Notes: generated by a model from the letters alone, not told the origin. Positions 15,501-30,500 are shown, counted from the first letter of the stretch. The stretch: DNA of 64,000 bases from Pyrrhosoma nymphula (GCA_963573305.1 OY754332.1:51125559-51189558), one strand, 5' to 3'. Made by a program: numbers and translations.

Positions 15501-18500
15501 GTATTTTCTGATTACCTGTGCGTCCTCTCCCCATCATTAGCCCGGATTTCCGAGAGTTCACGGTATTTCATTGGTTGGCACTCGTGAGATTGATAGGAAG
15601 CCGAACAGGCTCTGAGGCGGCACTTTAACTGCTTACATAGCCGTATTTTCGGCGGCGCAACTTAAAAAATAAAAAATTTGTGAAATTCTGTAAAACCTTC
15701 CGTTATTTAGAGTTCTGGATTAACGATCTTCTACTGTATAGCATTTTCTGTACAATCATTGTAATTTACTACAGGCAATTTTATTTTTGTATCTACGATT
15801 TCCACAAACATGAAGCTTGCATTTGCGTCGCGGATTTATCTGTCCTCCGACATAATTATTTCATTGGAGGTGCGAAGAGAAAAATATCGCTAGGTGGCTT
15901 CGCTAACTTTGCCGCTGAACTTTATGAAAGCAGTATCTGTAAACTTAACGTGCTGTTTGGTCATTGTCGTCATCATTAATAATCGAGTGTGCTTCAATGT
16001 TAGATATTGTATGTATTTTCTTGGGAGGCAGAATAGGTGGAATAGAAACAATTTTTACAGTAAATGATCACCAGTTATCTACGGCATTAGCTAAAATGAG
16101 CACCAGGATAACAGTCGCCTGAAAGTTATGCAACCAACTAATACAAATTTGACTTACCATGAAATGCCTACTCTGTTTTGCACGTTTACCTGGTTACCAC
16201 GTTCAAAATCCCGGGTCCCTTCAAGAACGTGCTAATGAGAGTCCACTGTAATATACTGTCATTAAGTGTGCACCCTTCTCCTCTCCCTCACATTCCTCCA
16301 CCCTTATCCACCAGTGCTACCTATGGGGGTCCTCCCCTAATCCCTTCCCTCACATACACCACTCGTTCCCTTTACCCCTAGCCTAGAGAATCTCTTTCTC
16401 TTCTTCCCCTCCCCACTTCCCCTACCATCCCCATAAATTCAGAGCCTATATATTTATGGAATGTGCCTCTATGGAGTTTCACCAGAAGATTATATCCTAG
16501 GTCAAAACCAGGTTATTTAAAAAAAATAAACCTTAATGAATAACCAATTCCAAGTGTCCCCATTTTTAATATGAACCGGTTCCACAAAGTCATGCCTGAG
16601 ACCACTAGTTACTATTAAACTTACTTTTATAGGTGTAAAAAAAGACAATCCTGTACGGCCATTAACTACTGCCTTTTTGCTGTTCATACTATTCAAGTAG
16701 CACTAGTTGTGATAACTCAGAAAAATTATCCACTTTTCTAATACTTCAAGCTTCCTCATTCTGAGAGTAGAATTTCAGTCAATAATCATGACAATTTGTT
16801 GCATACTGATGATGAGGAAAATTTGTTTCATGCCAGCTGGAAACACATGAGAATTCACTAAACTTCATGTATTTACAGTGAATACAGGATGACACACTTT
16901 CCTGATCACCACACTGAATTTTCCAGCAATTAATAGAGGCACAAATATAATTTCATAGCAAGTGGCATTTCAGTAAAGGTGAATTCTATCACCAGGGAAT
17001 AATTAAGAGGACCTTTAAAATTTCGCCTTTGGAGGACAATTCTTTTCCTTATTTTTTCCTTAAGAAAAATTATCCACTTTTCTAATACTTCAAGCTTCCT
17101 CATTCTGAGAGTAGAATTTCAGTCAATAATCATGACAATTTGTTGCATACTGATGATGAGGAAAATTTGTTTCATGCCAGCTGGAAACACATGAGAATTC
17201 ACTAAACTTCATGTATTTACAGTGAATACAGGATGACACACTTTCCTGATCACCACACTGAATTTTCCAGCAATTAATAGAGGCACAAATATAATTTCAT
17301 AGCAAGTGGCATTTCAGTAAAGGTGAATTCTATCACCAGGGAATAATTAAGAGGACCTTTAAAATTTCGCCTTTGGAGGACAATTCTTTTCCTTTACATT
17401 CCCTGAACTGGGCCAACGAGAAGCGGTTAGGCTGTACCTGTTCTCATGCTGGAAGTACGATCAAGGCCTTTAGAAAGAGCAGACACTTCCTCATCATTTT
17501 CTCCTCCTGCATGGAGATCTGGGTTACTATTACTCCTGAAAATTTGGAAATACATACTACTATCAGCACTTGAATCAATTAAGCTATAACTGCACCAGGA
17601 TTGTGCCTGTGACACCATAAAATTAGAAGATACAGAAGTAAAAAAAGTCTATATTTTCATCAACACAGAAGGAAATTTTCATATGAACATGACAAAAATT
17701 TCATGAATGCACTAATTTAGAATAAGTGAATCATAGATACTATTTTAAATTTCAAAAAGCACAAGAGCATAAAAATATCTTTCATTCTCTAAAATATTCA
17801 CCAACAATTAACATGGAGTATTTTAAGAACAATTTTTGAGTCTCGGAACATCATTAAAAAGTTGTAACAATATCACAGAAATCGAGCGAATGATGCAACC
17901 CTAGTTTTTGTAGTAATCAGAAAGAGGAAATGGAAATATGAAAAATATTTCAATAACGTTGGCCAATTTCCATGTCATGGAAATTGACCAACGCAGCTGT
18001 TCCGGAAAAACTAGCTCCAGCATGTTTACCAGCCACTGCAGAAGCCTTCTCTCCAATATTTTAATCAAACTCAATTGTTACTGACAAAGGTTTTTGTGAC
18101 ATTCTGATGAATTAGGCGAGTTTTTGGATTTCGTCCACGTCGGCACCCCGATGATGGCGATACATCACCTACTCTACTGTCGGTGTCCTCAGGTCAGGCT
18201 GAAGTGGAGATTGCTGTCGAGAGGCCACTATTTATTTACAGCCATGGAGGCATGAACACTGCTGCTGCTCTCTGGTTGGTTGCCATTTTCACCGCCGCCT
18301 GCCGTGTAGAAACAGTTCCATGTTGGCAGTTGGAATACAAATTTCCAGGTGTTTGAAAGGGTGTAGCCGTACTCCCTGTTCATATTTTTTTGGTCTTCAT
18401 TATTATTTCCACTGATTCTCTAATGATTCTCAATATTCTAATGAAGCAGTGGAAATAATAAAAAGAACAAAAAATATGAACAGGAACTAGGGCTACACCC

Positions 18501-21500
18501 TTTCAAACACTTTGAAACATGTATTCCAACCACCAACACTGAACTCCACTTACAGATGGTAGGTGGCAGCAGGAAATGACAAACCAATCGGAGAGCAGCA
18601 GCCGTGCCAACACCTCCATGCCTGTATATAAATAGCGGCCTCTCTACAGCAATCTCCACTTCAGCCTGGCCTGATGACTCCTACAGTAGAGTGGGGAAAT
18701 ATTGCCATCATCAAAATGCTACTGTGGAGGACACCCGAAAACCCACCTAATTCAAATGTCAATTCTGCTAACTATTTTTTTAGCCTTTAAAAATTTGCAT
18801 AATCCGTTATATTAATTTTATGAAATGACTCACAATTTTCGTTTCGCTCATCAAAAACTACCATTGTAATTAAAGGATGATTTCAATACCTGGTAGCTTT
18901 CCTTGTTTGATCTTTCAATGAATGGAGCAGGTAACCAGGACTCTGAGGAGGAGACATGCCTGATAATGTGTTATTATCAACTGAATAAGGAAAATTGCAC
19001 TGATAATTGATGTATGTAGTCAGCAATGAGTTCCTTCCATGCTGGTCATGATTACCCTCTTGCAGCAACTGAAATCATCAGATATTTTTAAGCTAAGAAG
19101 GTTTTCCACATGCATAGACATCCTGCTACAATGTTTTCTGCACTAACACCAATTAAGATATTTGTGAATACTTACAGAAATGTTTTGAACCAGCATTGCA
19201 ATGGCTTCAAAAGTATTTTGTCCCAAATTCATTGGTTGTCCTCCAATGATGGGAGGTTTCACCATCAGATAAATTAGCTTGTCAAATATCAAAGGCAAAA
19301 ATTTTACAAGTGGCTCAAGTTTTGCATGCTTTAGGTCCAATATACTGGAAGAAAATATTTTTGGTCATGAAGGAGAAATATGGAGCACAGATGGTATGAC
19401 TTCAAACTATATCAATTGAAAAAGAAGCTTAATATGCACCTATTTTTCAATTCATTTTCAATGTTTGTCTCTCCAATCCTAGGTGGAATGTTTCCTTCCT
19501 CTATTGCAGAACAGAGGTTCAAAAACCTATTCAAGTACCTATCCTAAGGTTAAAAAACAATGATTAGAGTTTTTGAAATATAACAATGAAATTTTTAGAT
19601 TTTGACAATAATTTAAGTTTTAATACACCGTGGAAAAATGGAGAGAAATAGTCCAGTAAATGAAGGAGCCAACCTTGAGATTATTAGTTACCATTTTTAT
19701 TTTCTGGCTGAAAGTGGTATTTGGTATCTCATTAAAAATGAGACCAAGTTTGCATGAAAAGATTGTGCTAGGGGGGTGAAAATGGCCCCAAAAGACCCGA
19801 AAAATCGTTTTTCCGCAAATTTCTCCCAAAATATGGCAGTTGGAGATTTTTTGTTCAGATAATAATTAAAGATCAGTTAATTTTCTACAAAAATGGTCCT
19901 TATGATTTTTCTCAAAATTGGACCGTTTTCAAGATAAACGGGCCCAAGCGCACCCATAATATTGACCTCCTGCGCTGCGTATCGGAGAGCACAAATTATT
20001 CAATAACTTTGTTAAAAATGCATATTTTCTCATGAATCAAAGTTCACGTGAAAGAGGAAATCTACCGCTATCATACCCTGTGACTTGAGTCACGTTTTGA
20101 CTCTTTGGCCGTATTGGAAAAACGGGTCAAACTTTCTGCTCCCGTGCAATTTTGACCTCGCCAGGAATTTGTTCCTATTTTTTTTGTATTGCACTAATTT
20201 GCTCCAAATTTTCTTGATTATGGGTCCTCAGAAGGTCCTTTGTCATCTGTGAAATTTGTATGATCTAATTTTCTTCTATTTTGATTAAAGCTTTGTTTGT
20301 TGAACCCCAATTTTTTGCTGTTTTTGGAGCGCGGGGAAATTTTGTAAACAACCACCAATTAAAAATTCATACATGATCGGATTGGTCTCTTTGACATATC
20401 ATTTGAAAGCTGAGAACGTCTACTTTTCGTCAGCACAATTATTTTTTTTCACATAATCGGCCATTTTCCAATAAATTTGGAAAACGCGTGCTAAAGGAAA
20501 AAGCGCACTTTTTCTTTTCGTGGCTTCTTTCTCCCGGCTCTTTATTTCTGACGTTTTGACACCTTGACTTCTGTAAAGGTGGAATTCTCACCTTTCCATC
20601 AATGTGTATAAAGTCATCTCATTGATATGTGGGGAAAAACCCGAGTCTCTAAATGTAATGCTATAATTTCATTACTTTCGTTTCTTCCGTCGTTCGCCGG
20701 GTGTGTGCTCTATTCCGTCGTTTGCGGCGTGTGTGCTCGTGTCGTCTGCTAGAGTCCATGCGGCCACGCTTGGAGATGTAAATGCGTTGGTTTTCTTTCA
20801 TTATTTTGATAAATATTCAAGGTCAATTATAGAAAAAAAAGTTGGGTGTGCTTAAGACCACACGGGAGAAGTGTAAACGTCTATGGCGATATTCTGATAT
20901 ATATAATGCATAAAAATATTACATATATGTCGGGAAAAACTTTTTGATAAGATCAGAATATAATCTGAAAGAAATTGTCAAGAATTGTTCCCAAAAAAAT
21001 TTCTAAAAAAAGCTCCCCCACTAGGATTTGAACTCGGGACCTTCGGTACGTTTCTCAAATTTTGGATTTTTCAACGATTTTTTGAAAAAATATTAATGTT
21101 GCGAAAAAAATCAAAAGGACCATTTTTGTAGAAAATTAACTGATCTTTAATCTTTATCCGAACAAAAAATCTCCAACTGCCATATTTTGGGAGACATTCG
21201 CGGAAAACCGATTTTTCGGGTCTTTTGGGGCCATTTTCACCCCCCTAGCACAATCTTTTCATGCAAACTTGGTCTCATTTTTAATGAGGTGCCAAATACC
21301 ACTTTCAGCCAGAAAATAAAAATTGTAACTAAATATTTACAGGTTGGCCTCTTTTTCCTCCTTCATTTACTGGGCTAAAAGCACTTTCCAGAAAAGAATA
21401 AGGAATAACACAAATGATGGGAAAAATAATTAATGACATTAATGTGGTTCACTAGATCAAGTTCCCAACTTTTTTTCATAGCATGCCCCTTAGTCACCCA

Positions 21501-24500
21501 CTTCCAAAAATTGTGCCCCTTATATTTCATTCCACCGTTATTCAAGTTTCTTTTGCATACCCCTAAACCATCAAGCATCTGCCCCATGGGATATGCATAC
21601 CATAGAAGCTTGGGTTGGGAACCAATGCACTATATGATTAATTACCTGTATGTGGACTGAGGATGTTGCATCTAGTGTGACTGAAAATATGCCTTTGTGG
21701 TTGTCGACCCACTTGGTTCCAGGAAGCAAGACATCAGGGGGAATGTAAGAGTAATTTGGAGGTGGATGTTCCATCATGACTGGCAAGCAATACTCACCTG
21801 TTTGAAGGCAACCATCCTTAAATACAGGAAGCCACTGGAAAATAAAGTAAAAATCAGTCACAAAAGGAAACATTAAGGAAGGTACCACTTCTGAAAACTG
21901 CTCCCTCTCCTGATGAAAAAGGGATAATCCATTCCAGAGACCATGCATGTTTTTCTATACACCAAATTAGGAAACTAATGAGGACAGTTTTGGAGTAATT
22001 CACCTCCTCGTGATGAACAAATAAAAAATGAACAAGATGTTTTCTTACTGTATACCCCACAGGAGTCTCCACGGTTGTCTGCTCAATTTTTCTTTGGCAA
22101 CTTATATGATAGAATGTAAACAACAAGTGATGGTGATCAGCCAAGTTTGCTGGGAGCCTTATTTTGATCTCATCATAAAATTCAGGGCACCTGCAAAGCA
22201 ACAATCATGATTCAAAAAATATTCTCTTCACAGAAAGCATAACAGGCAAACTAGAATTAAATTCATAAAAATCTTCAAAGGCTACCCTCACTTAACATTA
22301 ATTCAACTATTACAAACTTAATATCAGCATAGGTATCCATTGGTATAGAAGGTAAATGCTTATAGGAAAAAAAGAAAAAAAATCACAGTAAAATATGACC
22401 ATGTGGTGCTATTGGTTTTATACAGTTTAACTTTCACAATATGAGTGCAAAATTCCACAGAGGAAAAATCATTAGCCTTGACCGGGACTCAAACCTGTAT
22501 CCCTCAATTACGCACCAAGTACTTGAGCCAGTTAAGCTACCGAGGTATCCTTCTCTCCTGTGGATTTTTAAGGGCTTTATTAGAACAAGGTGTTCAGGAC
22601 TGCCGGATGTATGATGTTTTCTTGTCACAAAGCAGTCCTCACCAGGTGCTTCTATAAAGCCCTCAAAAATACAGATGGTAGAAGGTAGCTTAACTGGCTA
22701 AAGCACTTGGTGCAAAATCGAGGGATCTGGGTTCGAATCCTGGTCAAGGCGAATGATTTTTCCTCTGTGGAATTTCACACTTATGTGCACTTGCAGGTAA
22801 CTCCATAAAGGTAATCCCGTGACTAGTCCCTGGATCCTCATAATTTGCACAACATGAATTTTTTCAAGCTGAATTTTCAATCCACAATTCAAAAGACTAT
22901 TTTACTTTGGTACCCTTTATTAAAGTAAATAAATATTAAATTAATATGTAATAAGTAACTCAAAATTCATACAGCATTTTTCAAGGCCTGCACTTGAACT
23001 TATCCAAGTACATATTGTACAAACTAATATGTCACCAGTGGTACAGGCACTTCCAATGAAAAGTTACCACTTCAGAGCCGAAATTTTTCTAAGTCCCGAG
23101 TTGACAGTGATTTGACAATGCTGCGTCATGGCTTCCCTCTAGCGGAGCCTCAGGAAGCTCTAACCGTAAACAAACCCCCTTGCCTCCTCCACCCTCCTTT
23201 CCTTTCTTAGCGGAAGGGACAAAGGGATTACTGACGGTCAGTCTTCTTGCCATGCCCTAAAGATGGTCGTTTCTCCGAGTTGCACAGCCCGACGTCTGAG
23301 GTCCCGAACATACCTCTATGCTTGCCACCACCATCACGCATTGACATAACATCAAAAATCATCATTGTTCATAATCACCCTCCAATTTGTATGTGTCCCT
23401 TGAATAATCGATGAATAATTGAATAATTAATTCCTTGATTTATTGGTGTTGTTTCACGTTCGTCTTTTTCTCCTATAAACAATAAGTAGTCGGGAATACA
23501 TATTCTTATGTTGTCACTGTCCTCATCCTTTGAAGAACGGAAAGAGGCATAGAATAACCAATTTGAGCATAACATTTGTTGCCCTTTGACCAACGAAACC
23601 GTCATCACATGCTTATGGAGCTCTTGCAATCAGTTAAATCTCATATGAATAATTATTTAGTGGTGGACGCATGCGCGTGCAATTAGCTTTATTAGGACCT
23701 GTAACCCTCATGCATATCCCACCTTCCACAACCATCAAAGTCCATTGCAGTCAATGTTTTTTTAATAAAGGACGCAGGAGATAGTGAGTTTAAAAATGCA
23801 GTTCCTGTAGCGGAGACAGCCCTATAAGTTTAAGGGATCCCTAAGGAGATTTATAAGATTGCTTTTAATGCATTACAGGAATATGCGCATGGTGGCCGTA
23901 GTTTATGACCGCAGAATTTCGCTGGTGAAGAATAGAATCGTAAATAGGAGGTATTGCAACTAAAGATCTATATGCCGATGACTTGAGTGAAACTAGTCCC
24001 ATGAGGAAGGTCTCCTGCCTGAGGTCTTTTCTCTCTTCTCCTCTCAACCTAGGTCCTTAATTTCGTGCAGCTCCCCATATTGCATCATGGTCGCAGGGAG
24101 TCCCTTGTCTCTTATCGCAGCAGATATTAGACCAGATTTTAGGGAAACGGCTGCGTGGTCAATAACAGATGTGTATTGGTATTATACAAGCAATAATCTA
24201 ATGGGTATTGTTATTATTCGAATTAAGAGTCTATACCATAAATCCTACGGTAAACTCGTGGAAATTACGACAATTCGGAACATTATTTTCTTCTTTTGAG
24301 CCTATTCCTAGTCTTAAAACATTGAGATCGCATATTTATAAAGCTTCTGACCACATCGATGTGAGAATAAAACATGTTAATGAACTCACTCTGAAATAGC
24401 ACGAACGTGAAACAACACCAATAAATCAAGGAATTAATTATTCAATTATTCATCGATTATTCAAGGGACACATACAAATTGGAGGGTGATAATGAACAAT

Positions 24501-27500
24501 AATGATTTGTGATTTATTCTTCTAAGTAAATGTCGATTTTTGATGTTATGTCAATGCGTGATGGTGGTGGCGAGCGTAGAGGTATGTTCGGGACCTCAGA
24601 CGTCGGGCTGTGCGACTCGGAGAAACGACCATCTTTAGGGCATGGCAAGAAGACTGACCGTCAGTAATCCCTTTGTCCCTTCCGCTAAGAAAGGAAAGGA
24701 GGGCGGAGGAGGCAAGTGGGTTTGTTTACGGTTAGAGCTTCCTGAGGCTCCGCTAGAGGGAAGCCGTGATGCAACGTTGTCAAATCACAGTCAACTCGGG
24801 ACTTAGAAAAATTTCGGCTCTGAAGTGGTAACTTTTCATTGGAAGTGCCTGTACATGAGATTCCTAGAGAAACTTGCTTTAACCTCATCAACAAAGCAAT
24901 TTCAATGCATGATTGATGACACCAAAATACAACACAAATACCAAATACTTCATTTAAACAAGTAAATATGTTGAAAATAAGAGAAAGTCAACATACTTGT
25001 TATGGTAACTAACAGTTGTATAGGCTTCTGAGGTAAACTCAGGACAAGAAGATTTTCCAAATATCACAGATAAGGCATGCTGTTCTTCTTCACCACTCAT
25101 TAATTGAACTTTAACAGCAATATTTCTAGCTGATCCTGAGAAATAAATTGCATAGTTTTATCTAAGATGATGAAATACAGGAGCATTTCCAATGGGAAGA
25201 GATGAAGGGAATATAGAACTGACGTAATATTGTTTCCTAAGGTGAAATGAATCTGAATCATTAAATAAAAAATGTCTACCTCTAAATCTAGAAGAAAAGG
25301 CATTACAACCCTCAAAACAATCTTAAGTTTAATGCTCGAAATTCAAGGAAAATATTTAGGTCCAAATGCATAAGCTCAATGAAAACATGGTTGTCCATTG
25401 AGTAACACTCCAAAGCAGCCAAGAGGAAGGTCAAGTTAACAACAGATAGATAAGATTGTTTGTAGGGGGGCCTTCGACAGGAGCCTGGGCACTTTGAACT
25501 TCTTGGTCCTTTGTACCAAACCCTTGCATGTCTGCCACATGCAGACAGGGGACAAGAGCACCACAGTGAAGGTATGTATGGTAACCCATCCAACCGCCGT
25601 CCGGGCCCAACATTGCTCAACTTCAGTGACCTTACGGGAACCGGTGTGTCAATGTGGCAGGGCCCTTGCCCTAATAACAGATACCTGATGTGAAAGCGGA
25701 CTTAGAGAAGAGAAGAAAGGCATGTCACGGAATGCAGTGTTGAACAAACCACTCTCTGCCTTGTAAGATGTAAGTTGAGCAATTGAGCCAACTGATATCA
25801 ATAAGAAAATGACTTTATAAAGTGAATGCTACTTGACATAATTTGGTGGAACTCTCATATTGAGAGAAAGTAAATATTGGCTTTGTAAATTCCACAATAG
25901 TTTATTAAAAACAGAACAACTGGTTTCACCCATTAGGAAATCATCAGGTACAATAAAAATATTTAAACTCTAGGAAAATATAAAAATGTGCATGCAACTC
26001 GGGGATGGATTTTTAAATAATTTCTTGTGCAATCCTTTTTTGTTAATTTTTTAACATTTTTTCAAAAGGAAGGGTGAGTAGCCCTTATTTGTGGAGATGC
26101 AATTTAATGTCTGTAGCTCCAGGTAAAAATTTGTATCTGATAGTGGGATATCTATCAGCCTTTTGAAAATGGAATGAAATGACACAAACTCATGGGAAAT
26201 ATGTTGCCATGAGGAAGGGTTGAGGATGTGGTCAGTGCAAGAGAGTTTGCAAAATATGGAGAAGTCCAAAAAACCTTAGGTAATAAAAATTGTAACATCC
26301 AGAAAGTTCTAAACTTGACCACCACCTGGGGTGAATCATCACTTTCTATCCCTCAGCATTACCTTCCTACCCTCATCTCGTCTTCCCTTTCTCCTACCAC
26401 ACCCTACACCCCCCTCCCCTGCCCGTGAGTTGTATGTATAAACATATTTCCCCAGAGGTAAAATATTTTTATCGTACCTGATAATGCCCAAACGGGTGAA
26501 ACCGGTTGTACTGTTGTTAATAAACTATTGTGGAATTTACGAAGTTAATATTTAAATTATTTCAAAATGACTTTATGTCCACACAACATTATAGAATGAA
26601 TAGTTTCAAAAGAGCTGAAAAATGCATCAAAATTTTAATTAATAGCTCAAAAGAAAACTGAGCGACTAGTTTGAACTCCAGTGTAAAAGAGGGCAAATTG
26701 GGGAAAAAATAATACAGAATGAAAGGCCACCATTAATAGCTAGAAAAACTGAGAGATAAACCATTAAAAATATCCCGCCGACCATGTTAAAAAGATAAGA
26801 CTCCTGTAAATATTGAGAAACAGGGGTACCTGAATCCCGAGGAACACACAATCCGAGCATCCACGTGCCATTTTAATCACATAATTCTGACAGACATCTT
26901 AATAATATATCTGACAACTAATACATTCGATAATCATCTACAACTGACCAATGACTGGTTTAAGATAAAAATTATTTTATTAAACAAAAAAAAAACCCAA
27001 AACTTTGTTTGAAGCCTGAAATCAGCCACAGTCTGATGTCTTGAGAGAGCCAGCAAAATTACTGGAGTTTTATCTTGATACCAAACTGAACTGGAACTAC
27101 CAGGTCACTGAAGTCAATGAGAAACTTCTAAGGCTCTCTTCAACACTGAACACTAAACTCAACAGATTTTGACATGGATGATAAGGTAATCTGAAATACA
27201 CTTTTTCACAACACCAGGTTAGAATGTAAGACACCATTATGTGTGCAGAAACTATTTTGAGTTGGAACCCAAAATCTGGAAATTTGCAAAAATGGATGCA
27301 TTGGAATTCCTAGCATGACAGCTTTGGTTTCTGCACCTGCACTGATCTATTCTTAGGATTAAAGTTATATCATTTATCATGCCAATCAAACATTTGTCTT
27401 CCACAAATCTACATTAGAGACAGATATAAAAAATTACATTCCATCATCATTATTAAATCATCACTTACCAGCTCGTCCGGCAAAGTTTAAGTCCTTAGGA

Positions 27501-30500
27501 TACACAAACAACAAATTTCGGTATGTGTAATGAGGAATAAATACTTCTCGAGATGGGAATTCCAGTATTTCTTTGGTTGGTCTCCCCTTCTCATCTATTA
27601 TGAAGGGAAAACAGAAGTAATTAATCGATGGATCACAGGTTAAAATAAATAAAATTTATTATCATTTAAAGCCACATTATAGCAGTGAACTTTTGCAAAG
27701 AATTAAACACAATGTTCACACTACAAAAAGAGGGAAATTAGAATAATATATCTACCCCATGAATTACTCAAAATAGGAGTCAACAACCTCCAAAATGCAG
27801 CTTAATTAATTTTCGCAAGGTGGATACTGCAAGGTATATAATTAATTTTAACTAAGTGAGAAAGTGCAACTCTCATAACTTTTCAAGAGAAAAGCATTAA
27901 CTGTGATAACTGCAAGCAAGGCCTTTCGACACTTCTCCTGAACTCTTGAACTACCATTTTCCAAAAACCCTTTCCTCTTCTGTCACTGCTTCCCTCACGG
28001 AGAGCTGTCAAAATTCTCTAAAACTGATATTTTTTATGATCAGGACTAGTTTCTGGATTAATCTCATGGAGTCCAGCACAATGGTGAAGAAATGTTTCCA
28101 GCTTTTTCCAAGCACGAAAGCACTGATTCCAAGAGTTTTTTATGCATTCAGCCTAAATTGTCATTAAGTATTGTACTAGCTCATTGATACATTTTTGGAC
28201 AGTCTCTGCCTAGACTCACTCTTTTGAGGGTCATCTCTTCTACACACTATGTATTCTACTTGCCTGACATCAAGACTTAAGTTGCCTCCAAAAATTCTGG
28301 TCATCTTCCTTCCTCTTTCTAGCTTACCTAGTTTTCTATCCTCTATCATTCTCTCCAACTTACATTCTCAACATGCCCTCTATACACTTTTGCTGCTTTC
28401 CCCGAATGCCCACCACTATTTTCCTTTCCTCTCCCAGCATATCTATCCCTTCCCAGGTAGCCTTCTTCCAAAACCAGCTCATCTCCTCCATTCTTTACCG
28501 CAAACCCGCATCTGAAAAGCCTTCAGTCTGCATGCATCTATTCTGCAAAGACCAAATTTTGAACCCATACAATGCCATGCGACATATTAGAGTTTTAACC
28601 TATCTTTTCTACATGCCTGGTCTCTGCTCAAAACTCCCCAAACAGATTCCTCTCTCATGGAAAATTCTCCATTGGCTAGGGCAATTCCTACTCATAACAC
28701 CTACTATTAAACCCATTCTTATCCAAAATACTCACTAGCTGTGGATTAAGCTCCCTAGCTGGGGCCCATTAGATAGCTGGTGGAAACTGTTCCACCAGCT
28801 ATCTAATGTGTCCTTTCACCTTTATATTCATCACCCCTTTCTAACACACAGAAAATCTCATTACTTAAGCCTTATGATTGATATTCATTCCATACATTTC
28901 ACACTGCACTTCAAGCACACACATCATTGAGTGTAATCCTTGGCTGACAATCCTTCCAGTCAGTGCAAGAAATATGCATTAATATGAGATAATGATATTA
29001 AGTTACATCATTTTAAAATTTAAATGAGGCAAGAAATCCTTTGGGAGTCAGTTCCTATCTTACAATGAGTATCACCAGATAATTGTATGAAGAAGCAGGT
29101 GAATATATGTATTAAAAGGAATGTCCTATTCTTTGAGTTATCTAAAAGTTTAGCATTTTGTTGGCTGTTAAATTTTGAGTAGACCTAGAGTTGAGAATTT
29201 TTTAGACATTCTAAGTACAAAAACCAGAAATAACTTCCATCTTACTTTGGCAATTGTGGTACATATTTCTTTTGCATCCACCCCCCAGTCCACCCCATTC
29301 CCCTCTTTGGACATGCTTCCCCTCTGCAGACTTTACCCTGCGGACTTAGCAGAAGAACTTGCTGGAGGGGCATCTGACTTGCACACTAATTATGCCAACA
29401 ATACCTACGACCCTAAATTGCATATGCCACCTTGCTACAGTGTCACTTCTTGCCAGTGAGTTCTATGGTGTCTTTTCCTCACCAGGTCAGCAATGGTTTA
29501 TATAGCAGTCAGCCCAAGGATGCACCATGATCATTCTGACCATAGCACGAAGGCCATGACCCAGCACTGCCCAAGGGGACACACAAGCCAGTTCTTGATG
29601 CTCCAATTGAAAGCTTCCACCCCATATGTACCCATCCAACTATTTCCTCTCCTCCGAGGCTACCATTCCTCTATATCTTAAGCTCACCCACTCCACCTTG
29701 AACTTGCCGAAAAATCTTCTTCAACGGCTGATTCTAACTATCAATCTGGGACTGGAAGTCTATCTCTGTCTGGGACTAGATGTTGAGGATCACACGTCAT
29801 GCCAGGACTTAGTCATTTTTCTCAGAGAGCCTGACCTCTCATACTTGTAAAAATGTTGTCATTGATTCTGCAATGGAAGTTCACAAATTGCTGGCTGGCC
29901 CATGAATTGCTGTTTTTTAATTAAATTGGTTTAGTGAAATACACTCGCTGCTTCCATTTACTGATTCAGAATGCTTGTTTCACACTGATTTCCTCATTTT
30001 CTCAGCCGAGCTTGGAAAGAGTTTTTTGTTCTAGATGAGCGTTATCTGCAAGAAAATAAAATCTTTCTCTTGTGACTTCACTATAAAGGAGCTACTCTTC
30101 CTCTCAAGTTTCATCCTGCATTTTTATAGCCACAATGCAAAAAATCAACATTATTATAGCTTGTAGTACCCAAGTGATGTAAACATATTTGTAGAAATTA
30201 TCTGGCCGAGTAGGCCAAATTATCTTATAAATACCTTCCTGCCTCCAAGGACTTTATGATTCTCTAACTGAATACTTTTGTCTCTATGCCATAATGATAT
30301 TCTGGTTTCAAAGAAAATAAGCCATTAACAGAAAATGTACTAGAAAAAAAACTTTTGAGGTAATGGATTAGTAGAATGTTGCAGCACAGGCACAATGCAA
30401 ATGAGAGAAAAAATGAGCATATACCTGCAAAAACAACAAAAATGCTAAATTTGCCAAGCAGCATTGAATGAAAACCTTTACAAAGGTTCTAACACAGGAT

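Noticed and set aside
19620..21378. Two nearly identical small proteins on opposite strands (19620-19829 and 21187-21378)
   Set aside because: They are the same inverted-repeat arm read twice, not paralogous genes.
23865..24047. Coding capacity in the foldback core
   Set aside because: Short frames with no known motif; the element is best seen as non-autonomous.
29175..29850. Overlapping plus-strand frames near 29.2-29.85 kb
   Set aside because: Pro/Ser-rich frames from C-rich DNA, no domain, no splice signals that join them, and inside a DOCK intron.
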